Notes under the pieces: model-generated
What the model was told of the DNA's origin: nothing
Database searches by the model: none
The model's input: only the letters and a program-made list of their open reading frames with translations
Program-made: the position numbers and the translations under genes
NCBI GenBank assembly: GCA_013360825.1
Contig: JABWAY010000380.1
Coordinates: 1-6,365 of the forward strand
DNA length: 6,365 nucleotides
Reading direction: 5' to 3'
Source: Candidatus Brocadiia bacterium
Lineage (GTDB): Bacteria; Planctomycetota; MHYJ01; WSZJ01
Part shown: in pieces, positions 1 through 5,739 of the stretch
How positions within the stretch are numbered: position 1 is the stretch's first letter
How the letters are laid out: each line of letters opens with the position of its first letter

Positions 1-1698
1 GGCGGCGAGAATCGCTTCAATCTCGCGCGAAACCTCCGCCGCGGTCGCGTGCCGGGCCAGCGGCTCGCGCGCGGTCATCCGCGCCACGAGCGAGGCGGTC
101 CCCGCGGAGACAAGCGGGTTGTACGCCCGCGGGTCCGCGCCCGGAACGTCCGGCGGCGTCAGCCCCGTCACCATGTGGAACAGCGTCTTCCCCAGCGCGT
201 ACAGATCGCTCCGCGTGTCCCCCTTCCCGATCCGCGCTTCCGGCGCACTGTACGGCGGCGTCCCCGGACAGCCGTCCGGCGGATGCCCGGGCCGCCGCGT
301 CAGCCCGAGATCGCAGAGCTTCGGCTGGGCGTCGACCGTGATCTGGATGTTCGCGGGCTTCAAATCGCGGTGAATCACCCCCTGCCGGTGCGCGGCGTCC
401 AGCGCCTGCGAGACCGCGCGGATCACGTCGAGCGCCCGGACCTCCGCCATCGCACCCCCGTCCGCCAGCAGGTCAGCCACGCGCGGCCCCTCGACCAGCT
501 CGCTGATCCAGTGCCACGTCCCTCCCGTCTGCCTCATGTCGATCCACTGCACGATCCCCGGATGCGTCACCCGCGCCGCCGCCCGCGAGTCCCGCAGAAG
601 CTGGTCCACGAACCCCGGGTCGCCGCAGAATTTCGGGTCCAGCGACCGGACCGCCACCTCCCGGTCCATCGCGATCTGCCGCGCCCGGAACACATGCCCC
701 AGTGCCCCGGGCCCCTGGTACCCGTGCAGGTGAAACCCCTCCACCTCCGGCGGCTTCACCCCCTCCGGAATCATCCCCGTCGGCGGCTTCATCACCGCCG
801 TGTCGCTCGCCGACGACGTGAACACCGAGGCAATCTCGGGGATGTCGCCGGCGGCGCGCCACGCGTCCATCCCGGGGCGCCACATGAACGACTTCGGCGC
901 GAGAATCCCCTGCTCCGCCAGCTGCCGCAACACCCGGTACTCCAGCGGCCCCGTCGGGCGCCCGTCGCGCGCGAGGAACCAGTCGTCGTGCTCCTCGGGT
1001 TCCCGCGCGGGGGGCGGCAGGGTCGCCTTCGTCGCCGACTCGTCCACCGGATCCGTCGTCTCCTCCGGCTTCGTCGACGGAGACCCCTGCGACGCCGGCG
1101 TCCTCCCCGGCGCCAGCTGCGTCTCGTCGCCGGGCTGGAAGAGTTCCTCCGCGTCCACCTGCGTCACCCGCTGCGGCAGCACCAGCGAGGCGCCGCAGTT
1201 CCGGCAGGTGAACAGCTTGTCCCCGTCCGGCCGCGGCGCGTTGAAGAGCGAGTCGCACTGCTCGCAGTAGAGGATCTGCTTCTTCTGGTGCTCCAGCACC
1301 CGCACCACCTGCTCCAGCGAGAGCACCCCGCGCTGCACGAAGACGCGCCCCAGCCGCACACGCATCCCCAGCGACTCCAGCCGCGCCTGCTCCCGGATCG
1401 CCGCGTTCGCCTGCTCCGCCGTCGCGAACCCCAGCACCACCACCAGCTTCCCGAACAGCGAGTCCTGCTTCCGCACCAGCGTCGTCGAATGACGCTTCTG
1501 AAGATTCCGCTCCTGCTCCGCCAGAAGCGTCGCCAGGTCGACCCGCGAGATCACCCCGCGCTCCACCAGGATCTCCCCCAGCGGACGCTTCGACGCCTCC
1601 TGCTCCTGCACCGCGGCATCGAGCTGCTCGCGGGAGACGAGGCCGTGGGAGAGCGCGAGTTTGCCGAGGAGGATCTCCTCGCTTCCGTAGGGGAGCAT
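1..1698 (-). CDS. Ser/Thr protein kinase-like protein with MshEN-like repeats, zinc ribbon and GYF_2-like domain (3' end cut by window)
   Basis: The minus-strand frame is open from ATG at 1698 to the window edge: 566 residues and no stop, so the C-terminus is missing. Four 23-residue units begin at residues 11, 40, 82 and 116. Each has the form (L/F)G-x-hydrophobic..G..Q..Q and resembles the MshEN/GspE N-terminal fold. A zinc ribbon follows (C145-x2-C148, C165-x2-C168), then an acidic, Pro/Thr-rich linker, then a GYF_2-like domain (about 239-293, starting at W240). The kinase domain starts near 322: glycine loop G329-x-G331-x2-G334, catalytic HRDLKPAN (D445, K447, N450), DLG (D463) and APE (485-487). 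The ATP-anchoring beta3 lysine is Arg351 (VAVR), and its alphaC glutamate partner appears to be Asp370, so activity is uncertain. No membrane segment is seen in the visible part. The family normally phosphorylates proteins on Ser/Thr; the substrate here is unknown. No ribosome-binding site precedes the ATG, and a -10 box lies ten bases upstream. Confidence 0.93.
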   Translation of the reverse strand, partial: MLPYGSEEILLGKLALSHGLVSREQLDAAVQEQEASKRPLGEILVERGVISRVDLATLLAEQERNLQKRHSTTLVRKQDSLFGKLVVVLGFATAEQANAAIREQARLESLGMRVRLGRVFVQRGVLSLEQVVRVLEHQKKQILYCEQCDSLFNAPRPDGDKLFTCRNCGASLVLPQRVTQVDAEELFQPGDETQLAPGRTPASQGSPSTKPEETTDPVDESATKATLPPPAREPEEHDDWFLARDGRPTGPLEYRVLRQLAEQGILAPKSFMWRPGMDAWRAAGDIPEIASVFTSSASDTAVMKPPTGMIPEGVKPPEVEGFHLHGYQGPGALGHVFRARQIAMDREVAVRSLDPKFCGDPGFVDQLLRDSRAAARVTHPGIVQWIDMRQTGGTWHWISELVEGPRVADLLADGGAMAEVRALDVIRAVSQALDAAHRQGVIHRDLKPANIQITVDAQPKLCDLGLTRRPGHPPDGCPGTPPYSAPEARIGKGDTRSDLYALGKTLFHMVTGLTPPDVPGADPRAYNPLVSAGTASLVARMTAREPLARHATAAEVSREIEAILAA

Positions 1699-1708
1699 TG
1701 CGGCGCAG

Positions 1709-1714
1709 ATTATA
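1709..1714 (-). promoter_or_regulatory. -10 box of the kinase gene, giving a near-leaderless mRNA
   Basis: On the minus strand the sequence TATAAT, a perfect sigma70 -10 hexamer, stands in otherwise very GC-rich DNA. Ten bases separate it from the kinase ATG. Transcription starting at the usual distance would leave a leader of only a few bases, which fits the absence of a Shine-Dalgarno sequence. No good -35 is seen: the hexamer 17 bp upstream reads GGGCGC, and there is no extended -10 TG. The call rests on the hexamer and its position only. Confidence 0.5.
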
Positions 1715-1765
1715 GGCGATGCCCGGCGGCTGCGCCCGGAATGTCGGCGGGAGCGCACGGCGGGA

Positions 1766-1799
1766 ATTCTCCCCCGTCGCGGGACCGGCATGGGAGAAT
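1766..1799 (+). promoter_or_regulatory. Inverted repeat enclosing the tsaB ribosome-binding site
   Basis: ATTCTCCC (1766-1773) is perfectly complementary to GGGAGAAT (1792-1799), with an 18-base loop between them. The right arm contains GGGAG (1792-1796), the best Shine-Dalgarno sequence for the tsaB ATG at 1806. If the hairpin forms in the mRNA it would hide the ribosome-binding site. An eight-base match in GC-rich DNA can arise by chance, so a regulatory role is inference. Confidence 0.3.
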
Positions 1800-1805
1800 C
1801 CGGGG

Positions 1806-2498
1806 ATGTTCATCCTCGCCATCGAGACGTCCGGGCCGCGCGGCGGCGTCGCGCTCGCCGACGACGATGAGGTGCTGGAGGAGGTGGCGTTCGAGGAAGG
1901 GATGGTGCACGGGCGTGCGCTGGTGCCGTCGCTGGACGCGATGCTGCGGCGGGCGGGGATCGCCCCGCGGGAGCTGGGGCTCGTGGCGGTGGACGTCGGC
2001 CCGGGGTCGTACACCGGGGTCCGTGTCGGCGTCGCCGCGGCGCGGATGATCGCGTTCGCGGTGGGGTGCCCGGTGGCGCCGGTGATCTCCACCGATGTCC
2101 TGGCCGAGAATGCGGACGAGGTCGAGGACTTCCTCTGCCCCGTGATCGATGCGCGCTGGGACCAGGTCTATGCGTCGATCTACCGCCGCGACTGGGTCTG
2201 GCTCCGGACGGAGGGTCCGGCGGCGTACCGGCCGGAGGAGCTGGCGGCGCGGCTCGAGCCGGGGACGACGGTGTTCGGATCCGGGGTCGCGAAGTATCCC
2301 GCGATTTTCGGCGGCTGGACGCGCGGGGGGGCGGAGCTGGAAATCCCGCGCGCGGCCGAAGTGGCGTCGCTCGGTCTTCAGATTTGGCAGGCCGGCGCGG
2401 CCGTCCACTGCAACTCCTTGAGGCCCTTGTATTTGCGACCGACAGAAGCGGAAGTAAAATTCGGAGTCGCCGAAACTCCCCGCCCCCCCGCGGGTTAA
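1806..2498 (+). CDS. tsaB: tRNA threonylcarbamoyladenosine biosynthesis protein TsaB
   Basis: TsaB is the ASKHA-fold partner of TsaD. With TsaE it supports transfer of threonylcarbamoyl from TC-AMP to A37 of ANN-decoding tRNAs (t6A), in the cytoplasm. The 230-residue length is typical of the family. The N-terminus ILAIETSG (3-10) is the family's first beta-strand motif; the hallmark GPGSYTGVR lies at 65-73, followed by the small-residue helix VGVAAARMIAFA. D115-A-R and the C-terminal PLYLRP..AE motif (207-215) also fit. ATG at 1806 is chosen because family homology begins exactly there and GGGAG lies nine bases upstream; the frame stays open back to an ATG at 1719, but the extra 29 residues look unlike TsaB. 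It diverges from the kinase gene and lies 34 bp before the LTxxQ-protein gene. tsaD, tsaE and tsaC are not in the window. Confidence 0.95.
   Translation: MFILAIETSGPRGGVALADDDEVLEEVAFEEGMVHGRALVPSLDAMLRRAGIAPRELGLVAVDVGPGSYTGVRVGVAAARMIAFAVGCPVAPVISTDVLAENADEVEDFLCPVIDARWDQVYASIYRRDWVWLRTEGPAAYRPEELAARLEPGTTVFGSGVAKYPAIFGGWTRGGAELEIPRAAEVASLGLQIWQAGAAVHCNSLRPLYLRPTEAEVKFGVAETPRPPAG
2433..2460 (+). promoter_or_regulatory. Possible sigma70 promoter inside the 3' end of tsaB
   Basis: TTGCGA (2433-2438), a 16-bp spacer and TAAAAT (2455-2460) match the -35 at 4 of 6 positions and the -10 at 5 of 6. They sit in an unusually AT-rich patch of a GC-rich gene, about 72 bp before the ATG of the downstream membrane protein. 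Transcription would start near 2467. These bases also encode the conserved C-terminal motif of TsaB, so part of the match may come from coding constraint. Confidence 0.35.
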
Positions 2499-2520
2499 CA
2501 TTCCACCTCCCACTCCCCTC

Positions 2521-2524
2521 AGGA
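2521..2524 (+). promoter_or_regulatory. Ribosome-binding site that decides the start of the LTxxQ protein
   Basis: AGGA lies eight bases before ATG at 2533. The earlier in-frame ATG at 2524 overlaps this AGGA and has only a pyrimidine-rich tract upstream, so 2533 is preferred. The alternative would only add three residues (MPP). Confidence 0.5.
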
Positions 2525-2532
2525 TGCCCCCC

Positions 2533-3276
2533 ATGAAGATCGTGGTCTCCGCCGTCTTCGTCTTCCTCGCCGCCGCAATCGCCTTCAGCACGATCCAGAA
2601 CATGGAACTCCGCAAACAGTCGGAGGCGCTCGAAGCCCGCATCGCTTCGCTGGAATCGACCGAGCGCGAGACGCCGGCCGCGCCGGCTCCCGCCCCTGGA
2701 ACGAAGCCGTCCGCGCACGCCACGACCTCTCCCACAGATGTCGCCGCGACGGCACCCGGGACTGCGCCGAAGGAGAACCGGCCGGAAGACCCGGCACTTC
2801 GGATCGCAGGCACGGACGGAACCGGCGCTTCCACCCCCACGGTCGGCGGGCCGGGATTCAACCCCTCAGCCTGGACCGAAGCCGAACGGTCCGCGTTCTC
2901 CGCGGAAGTTGCGTCCGCCCTCGAGGCGCAGCGCAAGGAGCGCGAGGCCCGGCAGGCGGAGCGCCAGGCGGAGTGGATGATGTCGCGGATGAAGCAGAAC
3001 CTGAAGCTGACCGACCAGCAGGCGCAGGCGATCCAGCAGGTCGTCGGGCGGACGATGACCGCCGTCGACACCCTGCGCGAGTCGATGACCCCCGAGAACC
3101 GCGAGGAGATCCGGCCTCAGATCCAGCAGACGCTTCAGACCGCCGACACCGAGATCAAAACCTACCTCACCGCCGAGCAGGTGACGAGCTACGACGCGCT
3201 GAAGCAGAGCGGCGGGCTCTGGGGCGGCGGCGATGGCGGGCGGCGCGGCGGCCGGCCGGAGGGCGGAGCGCGGTAG
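2533..3276 (+). CDS. Membrane-anchored protein with LTxxQ motifs (Spy/CpxP-like)
   Basis: 247 residues. Residues 2-20 form a hydrophobic N-terminal segment with no lipobox and no clear cleavage site, most likely a signal anchor placing the rest outside the cytoplasmic membrane. A short heptad-like stretch (23-44) follows, then an Ala/Pro/Thr-rich linker (about 45-110). A charged helical region (112-158) has many Glu, Arg and Gln and should form a long helix or coiled coil. The motifs LTDQQ (159-163) and LTAEQ (212-216) frame a helical C-terminal domain, as in Spy/CpxP-type periplasmic proteins, which act as chaperones or envelope-stress sensors. The tail is Gly/Arg-rich. It lies 34 bp after tsaB and may be co-transcribed with it or use a promoter inside tsaB. 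Family membership rests on the LTxxQ motifs and helical character; metal or stress sensing is not shown. Confidence 0.85.
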   Translation: MKIVVSAVFVFLAAAIAFSTIQNMELRKQSEALEARIASLESTERETPAAPAPAPGTKPSAHATTSPTDVAATAPGTAPKENRPEDPALRIAGTDGTGASTPTVGGPGFNPSAWTEAERSAFSAEVASALEAQRKEREARQAERQAEWMMSRMKQNLKLTDQQAQAIQQVVGRTMTAVDTLRESMTPENREEIRPQIQQTLQTADTEIKTYLTAEQVTSYDALKQSGGLWGGGDGGRRGGRPEGGAR

Positions 3277-3293
3277 ACCTGCAGGCCGATCCC

Positions 3294-3325
3294 ACAGGGG
3301 CCGCGGCTGCGGCCCCTGTTTCATT
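3294..3325 (+). terminator. Rho-independent terminator after the LTxxQ-protein gene
   Basis: A perfect 11-bp stem, ACAGGGGCCGC (3294-3304) with GCGGCCCCTGT (3309-3319), has a four-base GGCT loop. It starts 17 bp after the stop codon. The U-tract is weak: the right arm ends in T and continues TTCATT. There is no T-run on the minus-strand side, so it most likely acts only on plus-strand transcription. Confidence 0.8.
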
Positions 3326-3718
3326 GGAGGGTCTCCACAACCGTGTGTGGTTTTCCGCGGGGAGGGACTGACACCGAGGACGCTGTGAAAGACGGGCGCG
3401 ACATCCTGGCGAGGCCTCTCAACGAGGTCTTGCCCTGATCTGCGCCTGGTGGGTCGCCGCAAAGGAAACGCTCAGGAAGTACGAAGTCGTTCGTTACCAG
3501 GGGCCGTCGGATCTGTCAGGGGATTTCCGGCCGTGAACCACCACGGACATTCGACCTCATCTCGCGCAGGCTGACTGCCTCAGGCGGCTCGAGCTCGCAT
3601 TGGCGGCTGCATGACAAACACCGTCAACTTGTGTGTCTTACGCTATATCCAGCCCTTTACGTCGGTGAATTGTGGTGAGGAGGACACGAAACGGAATGGA
3701 CCCTGTACCATTGCCAGA
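3326..3718. other. Intergenic region without a convincing gene
   Basis: About 390 bp lie between the terminator and the end of the minus-strand cassette. Codon bias is not sustained in any frame. Two short plus-strand stretches read somewhat like protein (up to a stop at 3436-3438, and in another frame from about 3432 to a stop at 3534-3536), but neither has a start or a known motif. A plus-strand frame opening at 3611 runs on into the antisense of the next gene. No tRNA, insertion-sequence end or CRISPR repeat is seen. A short dyad TGAC-N7-GTCA lies at 3612-3626. No clear terminator for the minus-strand operon was found. Confidence 0.6.
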
Positions 3719-4951
3719 TCACTCTCTCGGAATGGCGTACACGACCATCCGATCCGGGTCACAAATGACCGCCCAGCCGTCGAGAACTTCAAAGTGCCGG
3801 CTCGAGCCGACACTCACTCCGTGGGTTTTGTCCTGATACCCAAATCGCATGCTGCGCCGCCGGACTTCCACCAACTCCTCATCAAAGGTTACGGCGTTGA
3901 TTATGACGGCAGTCCCGTCAGCGGTCAGGTCCATCCATGTCAGCGTCACGCCTCCGAGACTGTGTGGTGAGATGTCGTGAGCGACTGGCGGGTTCGAGTC
4001 CGCAAGTTGCGTCAATGTCCGCATGTCAAGACTCGACTTCTCCCTATTCACGCAGGCAACTTCAAAGAAAGAAGGAGCATGCTCGGCCTCGATGTGCCGG
4101 GCGAAATGCGGGGTGTTCCGGGAGATGCACAATTGCGGCGCCCACGTTCGCTGTTCGCCTGCTTCGACCGTTCGAAATCCTGATATCGATAGTCCAGTGC
4201 ATTGCAGGAGCAGTCCGTCGGGTGCCAGGGAGAAAACCCGCACCAGGGCTTGGGTCGAAGCCCACCGCATCCGGATGCCGGCGAGCCATAGAACCCGGCT
4301 GGAGTCGTAGGCGCCGTCCGTAAGGTACACCTCTGTCAGGTACGTCTCTCGAATACCCGACAGAATCAAGCCTGGCAGGTGGTCCTTCTCGAGCATGAAT
4401 TCTTCAACCACGGACCCAGGAAATTCGGCCAGGTCAAAGGCAAACAGGGCAAGTCTGGAATCGTCGCTTCCCACCAGTCGAGGTGAGGTGAAGAAGCGGG
4501 GCCCGCGAGTCGAGTGAAGCAACTGCCACGAATCAGTTCCGTGTTCCAGGGCCCAGATCTCGATTCGGCCGCGCTGCTCAACGGAGACGCACAGGTGATC
4601 ACCGACCAGAACCGCAGAGAGAGAGCCTGTTCCGTTGCCACAATAGAGCGGAGGGAGTTCCTCCGGCACGTCCGCCACCGGCGCAATGCGCCAGCCGAGG
4701 ACCTTTGATCGAACCGGGCCTGCATGCGCTTCATCGCTCTTCGCTGACGCGCGAACAAGACATGTTAGGCTGCCGTCGCCGCCGCGAAGAACCGCGTGAG
4801 TTCGTATGCAGTAGTTGTCGTCCGCCCGCAGGGTAAACGCCCTGGAGGCACGGTCGGCGCCGGGGTCCCTCGCGGCGTCCTCCCGGCTCGCCGCGCATCC
4901 CACGCACTGCACGAGGAAGAACAGACGGACGATTCTCGATACGAGCCTCAC
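3719..4951 (-). CDS. Putative secreted lipoprotein of unknown function, last gene of the cassette
   Basis: 410 residues; not a family I recognise. The GTG start at 4951 gives a clean export signal: n-region MRLVSRIVR, hydrophobic core LFFLVQCVG, then Cys19 followed by Ala-Ala-Ser. C16-V-G-C19 is an imperfect lipobox (Cys where Leu is usual), so a lipoprotein or a Sec-secreted protein are both possible. The mature part has many alternating hydrophobic and polar stretches with Gly-Asp turns and motifs such as GRIEIWALE and SRLALFAFDLAE, suggesting beta-strands and possibly a propeller-like fold (inference). No catalytic motif stands out. The start overlaps the stop of the preceding gene by one base (TAGTG), and no Shine-Dalgarno is visible, so translation probably depends on coupling. 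The frame stays open back to an ATG at 5095, but that extension lies over the upstream gene and would bury the signal peptide. Its GC content is clearly lower than that of the left half. Confidence 0.78.
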   Translation of the reverse strand: MRLVSRIVRLFFLVQCVGCAASREDAARDPGADRASRAFTLRADDNYCIRTHAVLRGGDGSLTCLVRASAKSDEAHAGPVRSKVLGWRIAPVADVPEELPPLYCGNGTGSLSAVLVGDHLCVSVEQRGRIEIWALEHGTDSWQLLHSTRGPRFFTSPRLVGSDDSRLALFAFDLAEFPGSVVEEFMLEKDHLPGLILSGIRETYLTEVYLTDGAYDSSRVLWLAGIRMRWASTQALVRVFSLAPDGLLLQCTGLSISGFRTVEAGEQRTWAPQLCISRNTPHFARHIEAEHAPSFFEVACVNREKSSLDMRTLTQLADSNPPVAHDISPHSLGGVTLTWMDLTADGTAVIINAVTFDEELVEVRRRSMRFGYQDKTHGVSVGSSRHFEVLDGWAVICDPDRMVVYAIPRE

Positions 4952-4953
4952 TA
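4949..4953 (-). promoter_or_regulatory. TAGTG stop-start overlap
   Basis: TAG (4953-4951) ends the HEAT-like gene, and its last base is the G of the GTG start (4951-4949) of the lipoprotein gene. There is no purine-rich Shine-Dalgarno in the preceding 20 bases, so reinitiation by the terminating ribosome is the likely mode of translation. This supports GTG 4951 as the start. Confidence 0.6.
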
Positions 4954-5727
4954 TCGAGGCGCCCGACGATCGAGTTTCATTCTTTCCAGCAGCCAGGCAA
5001 CATCGTGACCGATGGCGACCATCGCCTCGCTTTCCTCGGCCGTCGGCCCTCCTATGCCGGGCTGTGCCAGCTTTCTTAGTAATGAGCAGAGCCACTCGAA
5101 GTCCGGCAACAAGTCAGATATCTCGGAACTGTAAGGTTCCAGCGTCTCGCATGCCTTCAGCAGATCCAACCACATCCGGCAGTTGTTGAACACAGCCTGG
5201 ATCGTCACAACTGTCCCGGCAATTCCGCCGCCTCTCAGGCGAATGGTTCGACCATGATTGTCCTTGAGTGTCTCTCCTCCATTGCGCAGCGCCTCGACAA
5301 GCGCCTGAAAGGGGGCGATCAGCTCCACCGGCAGGGTGAAGGCTCTGAGCAGCCTCCGGATTCGAGACAGGACTTCCGGGTCGGACAAGGTGCGATTGAG
5401 GTTTTCAAGCACCGGTATGACTATCTCGGGACATCTTCGGGCCCAGTATTCAATCTTCGCGGACGCTTCATCCCGAACATCTGGGCTCTCGTGCCCAAGT
5501 TCTATGGCCGCCGCCGTCACCTCTGCCTGCGCCCCGGCGCAGGGGTCTTCAACTGGAGGACTCTCGGGGTCCTCCTCCGGCCTCATGAAGTAACCGTTCA
5601 GCTCAATCCCAGTCCCAGATGGAGTGCTCAGCCCTTCGCGAAACAAATTGAACTTCCCCGCCGCCCGCCGAGCATCTCCAGCGAGTAAGGCCTGTTGAAG
5701 GTAGTCCTGCGGCTTTGTCTGACTCAT
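4951..5727 (-). CDS. Hypothetical helical protein with a HEAT-like segment, middle gene of the cassette
   Basis: 258 residues, no signal peptide and no membrane segment, so probably cytoplasmic. Residues 1-35 look helical. Residues 40-65 form an acidic, Pro-rich linker. Residues 69-130 contain two amphipathic helix pairs, with SPDVRDEASAKI (81-92) and SDPEVLSRIRRLLRAF (115-130). The D-x-x-V-R..A spacing is that of HEAT-like repeats, which usually serve as protein-binding scaffolds. Residues 160-220 contain further helices, including the Cys- and Trp-containing stretches near 183-193 and 208-216. No enzyme motif is visible. The ATG at 5727 is firmly set by AGGAGG six bases upstream and by the ATGA overlap with the preceding gene. 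It ends by overlapping the lipoprotein start. GC content is near 50-60 percent in samples (30/60 in 5401-5460). HEAT membership is inference from spacing alone. Confidence 0.8.
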   Translation of the reverse strand: MSQTKPQDYLQQALLAGDARRAAGKFNLFREGLSTPSGTGIELNGYFMRPEEDPESPPVEDPCAGAQAEVTAAAIELGHESPDVRDEASAKIEYWARRCPEIVIPVLENLNRTLSDPEVLSRIRRLLRAFTLPVELIAPFQALVEALRNGGETLKDNHGRTIRLRGGGIAGTVVTIQAVFNNCRMWLDLLKACETLEPYSSEISDLLPDFEWLCSLLRKLAQPGIGGPTAEESEAMVAIGHDVAWLLERMKLDRRAPR

Positions 5728-5739
5728 CGATGGCCTCCT
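5724..5739 (-). promoter_or_regulatory. Perfect Shine-Dalgarno and ATGA overlap for the HEAT-like gene
   Basis: AGGAGG (5739-5734) is followed by six bases and then ATG (5727-5725). The TGA stop of the upstream gene (5726-5724) overlaps this ATG as ATGA. The strong site lies within the upstream coding sequence, so the middle gene can be translated both by coupling and by direct initiation. Confidence 0.8.

Noticed and set aside
49..2049. A very long plus-strand open frame (666 codons) antisense to the kinase
   Set aside because: It is extremely Arg/Pro/His-rich and has no domain. The opposite strand encodes clear kinase motifs, and the frame also overlaps tsaB out of frame. Long antisense frames are expected in DNA of this GC content.
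473..2092. A minus-strand open frame of 539 codons overlapping the kinase in another frame
   Set aside because: Its translation is low-complexity Ala/Gly/Arg-rich and it spans both the kinase gene and antisense tsaB; it is a shadow of the real kinase frame.
1710..3071. A minus-strand open frame antisense to tsaB and the LTxxQ-protein gene
   Set aside because: The plus strand carries recognisable TsaB and LTxxQ motifs. The antisense product shows no domain and turns into Arg/Pro-rich sequence.
3335..3350. Second small hairpin (CCACA/TGTGG) followed by TTTT
   Set aside because: The stem is only five base pairs and the strong terminator just upstream already explains termination; too weak to call.
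3611..3970. A 119-codon plus-strand frame in the gap
   Set aside because: More than two thirds of it lies antisense to the lipoprotein gene, there is no convincing ribosome-binding site, and the sequence has no motif or codon bias.
4952..5095. An upstream ATG (5095) for the lipoprotein gene
   Set aside because: The added 48 residues are basic and featureless, lie over the HEAT-like gene in another frame and would bury the signal peptide. The GTG at 4951 fits the TAGTG coupling.
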